DNA of 64,000 bases from a virus: the IMG/VR virus record IMGVR_UViG_3300047678_000431, positions 21,174 through 85,173 of that record; one strand, given 5' to 3'. Numbering within the stretch: the stretch's first letter is position 1; each line of letters starts with the position of its first letter. This document shows positions 8,006 to 16,521 of the stretch, in pieces. Below the pieces are notes generated by a model. That model was not told the origin of the DNA and searched no databases. It saw only the letters and a program-made list of their open reading frames with translations. A program made the position numbers and the translations under genes.

Positions 8006-8590
8006 CTAGAAGTCTCCGGGGGCGACTTGGCAACAGAGAAACCCTTGCGATCTCCAAAGATCGACAACGGAATCCCGATCGTCAAAAAAACAGAGGATGC
8101 GATCGCGATCCTCGGTGAGCATATTGTTCAACCATTCGCGTTTGATCTCTACGTCCGGGCGAAAATCTTTGTGATCGCGCATCATAAACAGATCGAAATG
8201 AATGTCGTGCATTGCTAACCAGGCAAGCGTTTGCGACTTGACCTCATCACTTCGCCCCGACCATATCCAAACCTCGACGCCTTGACGTTTGAGGATATGG
8301 AAGATTTCAATGAGTTTGATATTCGGGGTATCGCGCGTGTATGCGAGGTAGAAATTGCTCCATCGCGTGTCGTCATCGACGCCTTCTTCATCAAGGAGAT
8401 GTCTACGATGCGTGACATCCGCGAGCGTGCCGTCGAGATCAAAGATGACGATCGGTCGACGTAATCCTTGGCAATCATAATGATTCGGGATTGATTGTTT
8501 CGCAGCGATCTTGAGAAGATCTCGCTCATGACGCAAGAGATTTAACTCGTTTCGGAGTCGGGCGTTCTCATCTTTAAGGGGTTCAATCAT
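8006..8590 (-). CDS. HAD-superfamily phosphatase (polynucleotide kinase 3'-phosphatase-like)
   Basis: 194 residues from the ATG at 8590, after GAAAGGA. The first ~40 residues form a probable coiled coil. HAD motif I is FDLDGTLAD (two catalytic Asp), motif II is the Ser in IWSGRS, and motif IV is the FFDDRDS acidic pair. This arrangement resembles the phosphatase domain of T4 PseT-like enzymes, which remove 3'-phosphates from nucleic acid. No kinase Walker motif is present, so it is phosphatase only. It overlaps the upstream gene by 8 bases. Confidence 0.75.
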   Translation of the reverse strand: MIEPLKDENARLRNELNLLRHERDLLKIAAKQSIPNHYDCQGLRRPIVIFDLDGTLADVTHRRHLLDEEGVDDDTRWSNFYLAYTRDTPNIKLIEIFHILKRQGVEVWIWSGRSDEVKSQTLAWLAMHDIHFDLFMMRDHKDFRPDVEIKREWLNNMLTEDRDRILCFFDDRDSVVDLWRSQGFLCCQVAPGDF

Positions 8591-8858
8591 TCGAAAGATT
8601 CCTTTCGCATTGTTCAAGAATCTCGTCGATAGTTAAACACGTTTCGTTTGGCCCTGCGCGATTGAATTTCACGTATGACGCATCATCGCAATCGACTGCA
8701 CTTGTGCCTTTCTCAATTACCCTCGCGATTCGAGGATCAGTTGAATACGGCGGGGGCGTCCATCTCTTGCATGAAACGGGAGCGTCGCAGATTGACGACC
8801 ATTCTAATAGATATGACCGGCCGTCGGAGTGCGTCAGATGAACGAGGGTTCTACCCAT
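8583..8858 (-). CDS. Hypothetical protein
   Basis: 91 residues. The start at 8858 is set by the 8-base overlap with the upstream DUF3310 gene. The longer frame upstream is Arg/Ser-rich and looks like a shadow. Cys residues are scattered and no motif is seen. Function unknown. Confidence 0.6.
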   Translation of the reverse strand: MGRTLVHLTHSDGRSYLLEWSSICDAPVSCKRWTPPPYSTDPRIARVIEKGTSAVDCDDASYVKFNRAGPNETCLTIDEILEQCERNLSND

Positions 8859-9291
8859 TCGATTCGCGCATTCTCTTTGAAATTTCTCGCTCGATATACC
8901 ATCGAGCCTTTTGCAAGTCTTCGATGTCCTTGCCTTTTTCGTCAGCGCGCCAGATATATTTGATCGCATTTCCGATATTGAATCCCATATGTTCTGTAAT
9001 GTCGATGCATTCAACGCCGCTCGGATGCGTATTGTAATGCTTCGGATGATGGATTTTCTCACCCTCGGGATTGCATCGGTGCGCTTCATGTGAATCGTAC
9101 CCGGCGCCGCACTCATCGCATCGTTTGGTAGTTAACGGAGAAACTCTATTTGACTTTTGCGCATCTTTGATCGGCGGCTTCCGAATCGAATCAAAGTACT
9201 CTTCGCAATTATGATCATTTTCCAAAACAGAGACGTAAGGTCCGCCGCACCTCATGCATCGCACGGCGCCTTTGACGAATGCTTCAGTCAT
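8851..9291 (-). CDS. DUF3310-family protein with N-terminal zinc-finger-like region
   Basis: 146 residues. The C-terminal ~70 residues match the DUF3310 pattern: HPKHYNTHPSGVECIDI, then FNIGNAIKYIWRADEK, then DLQKARWYIE. This domain also occurs in phage nucleotide-kinase proteins of the T7 gp1.7 type. The N-terminal half has two CxxC pairs (CMRCG, CDECG) likely to bind zinc. A role in nucleotide metabolism is inferred from the family. It starts within a 4-base overlap with the upstream membrane protein. Confidence 0.75.
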   Translation of the reverse strand: MTEAFVKGAVRCMRCGGPYVSVLENDHNCEEYFDSIRKPPIKDAQKSNRVSPLTTKRCDECGAGYDSHEAHRCNPEGEKIHHPKHYNTHPSGVECIDITEHMGFNIGNAIKYIWRADEKGKDIEDLQKARWYIEREISKRMRESNG

Positions 9292-9791
9292 AGCGGCAAA
9301 TCACCCCGTTTCTGTTTCTCATTGATCGCCTCAACGTATTCATCTATCTGCCTTTGCAAGATCGAGGCGCTGGCTAACTCGAGCGCATACATGACCAAGG
9401 TCGCCATGAAGAAAAATGCAAGGGCTAATCCGCCTTGAGATTTCACAATGTCGCTTGCGTGTGCAAAAGCCGTTCCGAGGCCCGCGATCGCAATCGTGAT
9501 CAGGTACATCACCCCCGTCATCGCGCCATTACGAAGCCGGTTGCGCCATTCTTCGAAGAGATGGCCGGACGAGAGGGCGCTCGTCCGTTCGAGGAGCTTG
9601 ACCTGTGGGAAAAGTGAGCAAAACGCCTGCGAGACATCGGCCGGAAAGAAATATGCTCTTTGCCCGAGTTCGCGCAGGCGAGCGGCCTCCTCGTCGCCGT
9701 CGACGGTCGGATCGAGGTTGCGCATGCTCCAACATTTCCGAAATCGGTCTTGAAATAAGAGAACCGGCTTCGCGAAATTCCTACCGTGCAT
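9288..9791 (-). CDS. Two-pass membrane protein
   Basis: Up to 167 residues. A start at 9725 is the alternative. Two hydrophobic segments (about residues 92-112 and 121-142 of the long form) are separated by a short loop, with a polar N-terminal region and a charged C-terminal tail. The ATG at 9791 lies inside a GCGCATTTTTTATGCAC motif that recurs at 11008. Function unknown. Confidence 0.6.
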   Translation of the reverse strand: MHGRNFAKPVLLFQDRFRKCWSMRNLDPTVDGDEEAARLRELGQRAYFFPADVSQAFCSLFPQVKLLERTSALSSGHLFEEWRNRLRNGAMTGVMYLITIAIAGLGTAFAHASDIVKSQGGLALAFFFMATLVMYALELASASILQRQIDEYVEAINEKQKRGDLPL

Positions 9792-9815
9792 AAAAAATGC
9801 GCGAAAGGGAAGCTA

Positions 9816-9844
9816 TTGAAACGCGAGGCGCGCCCGTGTACGAT
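9816..9844 (+). promoter_or_regulatory. Sigma70-like sequence of unclear use
   Basis: TTGAAA, a 17-base spacer, then TACGAT on the plus strand, in a 99-base gap between two leftward genes. It reads against both neighbours, so it may be fortuitous or drive an antisense RNA. The TTGAAA is part of a block that also occurs near 52.5 kb. Confidence 0.25.
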
Positions 9845-9890
9845 TGTATCCGTGAGAATTCCCGAACGGGTATTCCCCGCATGGCGGCCG

Positions 9891-10331
9891 TCAAAACGGG
9901 ATCTCCCCGTCAATCTCATCGTCGCTCGGTTGGTATTGCGACGCATACTCGCTCGCGGTTGCATGCTCACGATGTCCCTGATCGTAACTCGATCCTCCCG
10001 CTGACCCGCTTTCTTTGCGGTCGAGCATTTGCATCGTGTCGATGACGATCTCGGTTGCCTTGCGTTTGTTTCCGTCTTTATCTTCGTAGTTACGGATGAC
10101 CAGGCGCCCCTCGACGAGAACGCTCGATCCTTTTTTCAGATACGTGTTGCACGTCTCGGCGAGTTTTTCCCAAGCCGTAATGTCAATGTATGTCGTTTCG
10201 TCGCCGTTTTTCGTGCGGCGATTGACGGCAAGGGTAAACTTTACGACCCCGGCGCCTGACTGCACGTACCGAATTTCGGGATCACGCGTGAGGTTACCGA
10301 CCAAGATGACGCGGTTGAAACTTCCGGCCAT
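9891..10331 (-). CDS. ssb: Single-stranded DNA-binding protein
   Basis: 146 residues with the bacterial-type SSB OB fold: FNRVILVGNLTRDPE at the N-terminus, then the GVVKFTLAVNR strand, TYIDITAWEKLAE, and the GSSVLVEGRL strand. A Gly/Ser/Gln-rich linker leads to an acidic tail ending DGEIPF, the usual partner-binding tip. It coats single-stranded DNA during replication and recombination, and RecT encoded at 40980 is a natural partner. It is the second gene after a strongly initiated 100-residue gene and overlaps it by one base. Confidence 0.95.
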   Translation of the reverse strand: MAGSFNRVILVGNLTRDPEIRYVQSGAGVVKFTLAVNRRTKNGDETTYIDITAWEKLAETCNTYLKKGSSVLVEGRLVIRNYEDKDGNKRKATEIVIDTMQMLDRKESGSAGGSSYDQGHREHATASEYASQYQPSDDEIDGEIPF

Positions 10332-10633
10332 TATCCGTTTTTCTCCAATTTCTCCGGCATGCCGCGAAATACGCGGACCCCTTGCTCGTCTTCTAGGCGA
10401 ATAAGTACGGCGTCCCGTTGCATGCCGCGCGCCTTGATTGTAATACCGACAACGCCGTCCGCGTTTGGGATCTCCACGAGGTCGATCTCGATACGATGGC
10501 GGTCGCCGCCCTGGTCGCGAAAGCTAAACTCGGCGCTTGATTTCTCGTGCGAGTGAATGACGGAGGTCGACAAGTCGATCTCGGTCGGACCCGCGACGGT
10601 GATATATTTCGGCTCGCTCGTATCGGTACCCAT
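10331..10633 (-). CDS. Hypothetical beta-rich protein
   Basis: 100 residues with an excellent AAGGAG ribosome-binding site. Alternating charged and hydrophobic strands suggest a beta barrel or sandwich. It is the immediate upstream neighbour of ssb with a 1-base overlap, hinting at a DNA-metabolism role. That is inference only. Confidence 0.65.
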   Translation of the reverse strand: MGTDTSEPKYITVAGPTEIDLSTSVIHSHEKSSAEFSFRDQGGDRHRIEIDLVEIPNADGVVGITIKARGMQRDAVLIRLEDEQGVRVFRGMPEKLEKNG

Positions 10634-10684
10634 GCCGCTCCTTTAGGTCTTCGGGGATGTTAAGTTTTACATCGGCGAAATTCT

Positions 10685-10966
10685 TTAGACCATGAGCGAT
10701 GCGCGCGTTTTTTTTCCGATTACACGAGGCGCATCGCTCTCGTGCATCGCCTGAAGTTCGACGTCCTCGATACAGTATTGCAGACTCTCCGGGCGACCGG
10801 ATTTTGCATATTCGGCCTGAAGCTCCCTTGCTTGCCGGACAACCTGCGGCGGGTAGCGCCGCTCGGCAATTTGATCCGGCTTAGGCGAAGACCGCGCGAT
10901 CTCATAGCTCGCGAATCCAAGACCCCCGATTCCGACTGAACCTGCGAACAAGGCGAATACACGCAC
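10685..10966 (-). CDS. Membrane-anchored small protein
   Basis: 93 residues if started at the GTG preceded by GAGGG. The upstream frame lacks a good site. Residues ~2-22 (VFALFAGSVGIGGLGFASYEI) form a signal anchor, followed by a charged helical region. The topology resembles an inner-membrane spanin but no partner is seen, so the role is open. Confidence 0.5.
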   Translation of the reverse strand: MRVFALFAGSVGIGGLGFASYEIARSSPKPDQIAERRYPPQVVRQARELQAEYAKSGRPESLQYCIEDVELQAMHESDAPRVIGKKTRASLMV

Positions 10967-11050
10967 GAAACGAGCCCTCGTTTGATAAGTAGGCGCCGCA
11001 GCACATTGCGCGTTTTTTATGCACTTTACCTCTAGGCATCCGAGGTTTTC

Positions 11051-11794
11051 ATGAGATCGTACGGCGTCAAGTCTCGGGACTTTCATACCGAGCGTTTTGG
11101 CCTTTTCGTCCCGGATCGTCCGGCCGTCGGATTACTCCCGACGACGGTTGAATATCAATATCTCTTTTCGCCCGTTGACGATCAAGGCGATTTTTCCAGT
11201 TGTATTTTCCACGCGAGCAAAGGCATTCTCGACGCGATCATTCGGAAGCGATCGAAGGTCGATCCGGGTGTATCTTGGCGCGCGTTATATTCCGCAACGA
11301 AGCATCTGTTCGAATCGAATGATCTTGCCGATGACGGTGCGGTTATCGAACACGGCCTCAATTTGCTCATGCAATACGGATACGTCGAAGAATCCGCGTG
11401 GACCGATGTCGACGTCACCCCCGACAATGTGTTGACTCCGGTGCCCGATGATCTCTTCGTGAAAACCGATACGGTCACAAGTATTCTTCGCGTCGGTATC
11501 AACGAAGAAAGCTTTTGTCACGCGTTATATGGTCACGGCCCGATTATCATCGGCGTGAATTGGCCGAGTGCGTGGGAATTTCCAACCGATGCGAGCGGCA
11601 TTCTTGATCCGAATGTCTCCGACATTGCGGGCGGTCATTGTGTCGTCATCACCGGGTATCGCCGACAGTCGAACGTCACGTATTATCACATTCGCAATTC
11701 GTGGGGCACTGCATGGGGTGATCGCGGTTATGGGTGGATGCCCGCAAGCGGACTCGGGTTCGTCACAAACGCCTACACCGTTCAAATTCCCTAG
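11051..11794 (+). CDS. Papain-like (C1 family) cysteine peptidase
   Basis: 247 residues, with ATG 5 bases after GAGG. The full papain signature is visible: Gln45 (oxyanion hole) six residues before Cys51 in QGDFSSC, His196 in GGHCVVITGYR, and Asn216 in RNSWGTAWGDRGYGW. The domain spans nearly the whole protein and there is no signal peptide or obvious propeptide. It ends 17 bases before the portal gene and is probably co-transcribed with the head genes. It could process a virion protein or be delivered into the host. C1 peptidases are uncommon in phages. Confidence 0.85.
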   Translation: MRSYGVKSRDFHTERFGLFVPDRPAVGLLPTTVEYQYLFSPVDDQGDFSSCIFHASKGILDAIIRKRSKVDPGVSWRALYSATKHLFESNDLADDGAVIEHGLNLLMQYGYVEESAWTDVDVTPDNVLTPVPDDLFVKTDTVTSILRVGINEESFCHALYGHGPIIIGVNWPSAWEFPTDASGILDPNVSDIAGGHCVVITGYRRQSNVTYYHIRNSWGTAWGDRGYGWMPASGLGFVTNAYTVQIP

Positions 11795-11811
11795 CACGAA
11801 GGAGCGCCGCG

Positions 11812-13548
11812 ATGCCGTCATTGATTTCCTCAATACAAAAAAGCGTCGCGCGCATCCTCGCCGGTCCCGACATTAACATTCCGCGTAAAGGTGCGATCTC
11901 TCCGGTTTCAATCAAACAAGATCGTCAGTTTATGGACGGCGGTCGGATCGAGCCGCGCAACATCATTGCGCGCAATAACCTGCAATCGCTTGCCGAGCGT
12001 GATGATGTGATCGTCGCCCTTCGCCGCGTGTTGCGCAACGGTATCGGAAATCTCAAATGGCACATAGTCCCCGATATTGACGCAATCGAAGCCGACATCA
12101 AGCGATGGAAATCGACCGTTGCGCTGAACCTTGCCATGCCGGGCATGCACATGACGTTTCATCCGCAGGCGATGACGCATGAGTTTTATGCTGGTGCAAC
12201 CGGTGAGTTGCGCGATCTTCTCGTTTCTGAAGCTGAAACAGGTGCCGAGTTCGAAACCTCGACGCGATTGCATCAATTTTTCGAAAACATTCTCGCCGCG
12301 CATAGCGTGATCGCGGAAAGTCACGTCGCCGAGGTGAAGTCCCTCTTCGATAAACCGAACGCAAATGACACCTGGAGAAGTTTCATTTCGCGGGTTGTTG
12401 ATCAGTTGTCGCTCTTCGATGCCGCTGCAATCGTGAAGAATCCGATGATGAACGAAGATCGCATCGGTGAGATCTATCTTCTGCCCGGCGAAGACGTGCG
12501 CGTCTATCGTCGGCGCGATCTTCTCCAACCGATTCCGCCCTTTACGGCGTTTGATTGGTCGGTCAATGATCGGATCTTCGCGTATTTCAATGCGTTTGAA
12601 ATGTGCTATATTACCGCGAACCCGCAGCAGAACGGATACGGGAAACCGCCGCTTGAGGCGCTCGTACAACAAATGCTCGGATCAATTTCCGGTGATCAGT
12701 ATCTTCTCGAATTCTTCGCAAATAATAACATGCCCGCCGGTATCTTTGACCTCGGCCCGAACGTTGATCAAGGTGAACGAGACGCAGTCGAAACGCACGT
12801 GAACAATCAAGCGCGCAAAGGTTTGCGGCGCATTATGTTCGTGTCGAACATGGATGGCGTCAAGGGATTTATGCCCATGCCGCAGCAGCCGATGAAAGAT
12901 AATGACATCGTCAACATGTTCGACATGTGGACGAAGCGAAAAGCTGCCGTCTTTGGGCTTTCTCCGAATGACATCGGACATACGCAAGATATGCATCTTG
13001 CAAATGCGGATAATCAAGCCGAACTGACGCAATCTCGCGGCATTGATTCGATCGCCAAAGCAATCGAGAACGAACTCAATGTCCATATCGTCAAAGGTAC
13101 GATGTGGCGCCGTAATAATCCCGAAGACGTCAATGATCCGACCGGTATTCCGATGCCGGTCTTTCCCTTTCAAGACGTACGATTCGAATTTATTACCGGC
13201 GAGAAGGATGAGAACGCCGATCTCTCTGATCGTGATCTCAAACTTTGGGGCATGGGCGCCCTGTCGACAAACGAGATTCGCAAGTCGCATGGATTGCCGC
13301 CGGTCCCCGGCGGTGATACGCATGTCGTCAATCAGCAGGTGACGATGAAAGTCGATGACCTGCCGAATCTTCCCGCGCCGACGCAAATGGACACTGAGGT
13401 CCGCTTGCCCGATGGCCGCGAGCGTGATGAACGTCCAGGCGCAAACGCGCAGCAAAACGAGCAAAGACCGCCGACGCCGTCACCGGAACAGGCGGAAAAA
13501 AACCTTACCGCGTTAGCTCATAAGCTCGCGCAGATCGTCAAAGGGTGA
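11812..13548 (+). CDS. Portal protein
   Basis: 578 residues from ATG 11812, after GGAGCG. Portal-like features: an N-terminal region with RDDVIVALRRVLRNGIGNLKW, a long central helical stem region, and a late QAELTQSRGIDSIAKAIENELN helix typical of the portal clip/wing in Mu-like and SPP1-like proteins. A Gln/Pro-rich tail (~535-578) follows. It forms the dodecameric vertex through which DNA is packaged. The next downstream proteins are Mu-F-like and protease genes, as expected. Confidence 0.85.
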   Translation: MPSLISSIQKSVARILAGPDINIPRKGAISPVSIKQDRQFMDGGRIEPRNIIARNNLQSLAERDDVIVALRRVLRNGIGNLKWHIVPDIDAIEADIKRWKSTVALNLAMPGMHMTFHPQAMTHEFYAGATGELRDLLVSEAETGAEFETSTRLHQFFENILAAHSVIAESHVAEVKSLFDKPNANDTWRSFISRVVDQLSLFDAAAIVKNPMMNEDRIGEIYLLPGEDVRVYRRRDLLQPIPPFTAFDWSVNDRIFAYFNAFEMCYITANPQQNGYGKPPLEALVQQMLGSISGDQYLLEFFANNNMPAGIFDLGPNVDQGERDAVETHVNNQARKGLRRIMFVSNMDGVKGFMPMPQQPMKDNDIVNMFDMWTKRKAAVFGLSPNDIGHTQDMHLANADNQAELTQSRGIDSIAKAIENELNVHIVKGTMWRRNNPEDVNDPTGIPMPVFPFQDVRFEFITGEKDENADLSDRDLKLWGMGALSTNEIRKSHGLPPVPGGDTHVVNQQVTMKVDDLPNLPAPTQMDTEVRLPDGRERDERPGANAQQNEQRPPTPSPEQAEKNLTALAHKLAQIVKG

Positions 13549-13552
13549 AAAC

Positions 13553-13879
13553 ATGGCTAATACTTGGAACGTTGCGGCAAACGGGGCCGTCACACTCAAC
13601 GGAACCGCAATTCCGAACACGTATTTCGTCAAGGTCGCCCTTGAATGGAATACCGAGTTGAGCAAGATCGAAACGTATATTGAAGTCGAGGCCCCGAACG
13701 TTTCGGAAGACAATGCGATCGACCAAGTCCTTGCGGTCTTGCCCGGATCGCCGACGTACGCTTCACTCGGCGGATACACGCCGCGCACTCTGTATCGTTC
13801 GGCGCTTGGCGATACGATCTCGCTTGCCGCGATTAGTGTCGTGCAGCAGAATACGCGCCCGGATAAGCTCGGCGTATAA
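13553..13879 (+). CDS. Small head-module protein
   Basis: 108 residues, beta-rich, four bases after the portal stop. No signal peptide and no motif recognised. A terminator-like hairpin follows it. Probably a minor virion component, judged from position. Confidence 0.65.
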   Translation: MANTWNVAANGAVTLNGTAIPNTYFVKVALEWNTELSKIETYIEVEAPNVSEDNAIDQVLAVLPGSPTYASLGGYTPRTLYRSALGDTISLAAISVVQQNTRPDKLGV

Positions 13880-13964
13880 ACAACGTGCTGCCCCTCGAGT
13901 TTCGGCGAGGCGCGGCGGCTCGGAGAACGCGCAGCGGCGGTGCCTCCTGCGTCCCCTGACGCGT

Positions 13965-14012
13965 GGTCGCGATCGCCGTCGCTTCTCCGGTGATCGCGAC
14001 CTTTCTCTCTCT
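13965..14012 (+). terminator. Hairpin terminator before the Mu-F-like gene
   Basis: A 10-bp perfect stem (GGTCGCGATC with GATCGCGACC) extended by three more pairs across a mismatch, followed by a T-rich run TTTCTCTCTCTTT. It lies in the 144-base gap between the 108-residue gene and the head morphogenesis gene. Confidence 0.65.
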
Positions 14013-14023
14013 TTCGAGGCGCT

Positions 14024-14917
14024 ATGCATACACTCGAATTCGACCTCGGCATGATTGCGATTAAGAGTCGCAAGCCGGTTCGCGAAGTCATCAAAGCGTT
14101 GCAAGATCACTGGAATCTTCCGCGATACGCCCCAAACCTGCGCAAGGCGGCGGGGGATGACGACGGTTCGAGTACGGCTGGAAATCATGACATCCCGGAG
14201 ATCGGACGACAAGAGGCCGCTTTTTATAACGCTCTCACCGCCGGTCAAAAAGAGGCGTATGCCGCCATCCGGGAACTTGTCAATCGTTTGCATGAAAGCA
14301 AGGGCGGATGGGCCGGGATTAACCCCTGGGACATCGACGAACCGATTGATCAGTGGAAAGACAACGCATTTTATGAACTCGCAACGCATCCGATGCGTGC
14401 GTATATGGTCGGTCAGATGCTTGCGACCGATGCAATCGACAATGGCCTCGCGCGGCCAGTTTTGCCGACCGACACGCAAGCGATCGAATTCTTAAATTCA
14501 TATGCGTTCAACGAGATTCAATCGGCATTCGATAACATGAAGTCGGATCTTCGCAACGCGCTCATTCAGGGGATGCAACGCGGGGACAACCCGCGCGAGG
14601 TTACGCGTGCGCTTCATGACACGATCAGCGGATACGAAATCGACTGGGATCTCATCGCAATCACCGAAACCGCGCGCGCCGAGAGTCAAGGCCGACTTAA
14701 CGAACTTACCGATCAAGGTTATGAGTACGCAATCGGATCAAGTGCGCACGACTCGCGCACCTGCGAAGATTGTTTGCGCCTGGTCAACGATGTGGTCGTC
14801 GATGTGAAAGATACTGTCGGCGTTTCAAATTATGGGCGCAAAAAAGCTGACTGGGTGACATGCATACCGCTACATCCGCGATGCCGTTGCGTATGGCTCC
14901 CCTACTCGCAACCGTGA
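14024..14917 (+). CDS. Mu gpF-like head morphogenesis protein
   Basis: 297 residues. The C-terminal half carries the Phage_Mu_F pattern: GMQRGDNPREVTRAL, ITETARAESQGR, then SAHDSRTCEDC and HPRCRC cysteine/histidine blocks. Family members are minor capsid proteins bound near the portal. It follows a strong hairpin, so its level may depend on read-through. Confidence 0.8.
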   Translation: MHTLEFDLGMIAIKSRKPVREVIKALQDHWNLPRYAPNLRKAAGDDDGSSTAGNHDIPEIGRQEAAFYNALTAGQKEAYAAIRELVNRLHESKGGWAGINPWDIDEPIDQWKDNAFYELATHPMRAYMVGQMLATDAIDNGLARPVLPTDTQAIEFLNSYAFNEIQSAFDNMKSDLRNALIQGMQRGDNPREVTRALHDTISGYEIDWDLIAITETARAESQGRLNELTDQGYEYAIGSSAHDSRTCEDCLRLVNDVVVDVKDTVGVSNYGRKKADWVTCIPLHPRCRCVWLPYSQP

Positions 14918-14925
14918 GGAATACA

Positions 14926-15441
14926 ATGCCAACACTTTTAGAAGTTTTACAGCCGAACCCGACGGCGGCGGACATTATGATCAAGGCACGCACGGTCGGC
15001 GAACTCGTTTTGAAATCAGAAGACGAAGTTTCGATTGATAGCGGAACCGGCGGTCATGACATGCCGAACGGGTCGTATGAACGAGCGATCTCCCTCGCCG
15101 GTGGCCCGACGATCAAGGCAACGCCTTGCCCGAGCAGTCAATCCGGCCCGTATTACGACGATTATTCGCCGAATGGCGCATACCATTCGCCGCACGTCGT
15201 CGGCACGTTCCCTGATCATACGATCGTCGGATGCGACGCGTGCGATCGGTACTGGAAAGTGCCCTATGAAATCAAAGATGACGAGGGTCGTGCGACCGTG
15301 ATGACGGGTGAGCCCGAGGCGCGCGTCCGCGCATTTATGGACCCCGCCGCTGCGAAGGACGCCCTTTCCGATCCGCCATTTAACCCGGCATCTGCCGTCG
15401 ACGATCCGACCCCGTCCGCCGAGGGCGGCGAAACCGTATAA
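14926..15441 (+). CDS. Hypothetical head-module protein
   Basis: 171 residues starting after GAGGAA. It contains CDACDRYW, a CxxC pair, in the middle and an acidic Pro-rich C-terminus. No family recognised. Position suggests a minor capsid or assembly role. Confidence 0.65.
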   Translation: MPTLLEVLQPNPTAADIMIKARTVGELVLKSEDEVSIDSGTGGHDMPNGSYERAISLAGGPTIKATPCPSSQSGPYYDDYSPNGAYHSPHVVGTFPDHTIVGCDACDRYWKVPYEIKDDEGRATVMTGEPEARVRAFMDPAAAKDALSDPPFNPASAVDDPTPSAEGGETV

Positions 15442-15466
15442 CCGCTCTCACGAAGGGGACTTTGCA

Positions 15467-16186
15467 ATGTATCAATCAGCTTTTACCTCGCAAGAACTCA
15501 CGGATCACTATCCGGTCAGCACGACCCCGCTTCTGCTCAAGACGATCGCGCAGGTCGACGACCTTATTCAGCAGGGCGTGATCAGTGACAACGAACTTCG
15601 CCAACTCTTGCCGATTATCGGGGCCGCAATGGACCCGAACGTCGAGAAGGTCACCGTCGGCGGCGCAACCTATACCGGAACGGCTGGCGGCGTCACGCGC
15701 ACGTATTTCGCGATTCCGCTCTATCCTCTGCCGACCGGCAGTGCGGCAAATCCCCGTGGCGTCTATTTGAATCAATATCCGCAGAATCCGCCGGGCGGCC
15801 GTCTGACGCAAACGAATTACATTAGTGAAAACGACATGGTCAAGAATTACGTCGGGGGATCGGCCGCAAACCCGCCGACCGGCCACGTGGTCACCGATAC
15901 GCAAACCGAACTCGATCAATCGAATTACGTGACCTTAGTCGCGCCGGTTGCGAGTGCAAGCGTGATCCCGAATGTCTTGTTTGAAATCTATTGCGAAGCG
16001 ACCACGACCGCCCCGTCGACGCTCATGCGATACCTAGTCGCAACGCGCGTCGCTCCGGGCGCAACCGTCATCGACGGGAACCAAGTCGCTCGCGCCTACA
16101 CGTTGCCCGCGCATACCGGGTTTGCGGTCGACAAGTCCGGTTCGACGCCGGTTGCAATCCCCGGACCTCGTTCGTTCATCATCTAA
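15467..16186 (+). CDS. Probable head decoration or minor capsid protein
   Basis: 239 residues from the ATG 6 bases after AAGGGGAC. After an N-terminal helical segment the protein is rich in Gly, Thr, Val and Pro, typical of beta-rich capsid-surface proteins. No specific family. The assignment is by position and composition. Confidence 0.55.
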   Translation: MYQSAFTSQELTDHYPVSTTPLLLKTIAQVDDLIQQGVISDNELRQLLPIIGAAMDPNVEKVTVGGATYTGTAGGVTRTYFAIPLYPLPTGSAANPRGVYLNQYPQNPPGGRLTQTNYISENDMVKNYVGGSAANPPTGHVVTDTQTELDQSNYVTLVAPVASASVIPNVLFEIYCEATTTAPSTLMRYLVATRVAPGATVIDGNQVARAYTLPAHTGFAVDKSGSTPVAIPGPRSFII

Positions 16187-16192
16187 ATTCAT

Positions 16193-16489
16193 ATGGAATT
16201 TGAGATCGGGCGACAAGATCGGGCGACGCTGCCAATGGCACGCGATAAGATGGGATCTAAAGATTCGGTTGTCGTGCATGTAAAAGTCTTAAGCGATGAT
16301 TTACGTGAAATTCAGGAGACGACGCGTGCGGTCACACGCGCCGTCGCTGATGCTCGCGTTCATGGCAAACAGATTAGCGTCGTCGTGACGGACGAAAAAG
16401 TTCAAATGAGCATCGGCGACATGAAGCAACTTGCTTCGTATGTCACGGCTGAAGTTATGAAAGCCCTGCACATCCCCTCGCCGACTTAA
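16193..16489 (+). CDS. Hypothetical protein
   Basis: 98 residues. The ATG at 16193 follows the previous stop by 6 bases without a clear ribosome-binding site, and an internal Met at ~16250 is the alternative. It alternates strand and helix (SVVVHVKVL, helix, SVVVTDEKV, helix). Function unknown. Confidence 0.6.
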   Translation: MEFEIGRQDRATLPMARDKMGSKDSVVVHVKVLSDDLREIQETTRAVTRAVADARVHGKQISVVVTDEKVQMSIGDMKQLASYVTAEVMKALHIPSPT

Positions 16490-16521
16490 AACATCCTTTA
16501 CCGAGTGAAAGGGTTCCCGCG

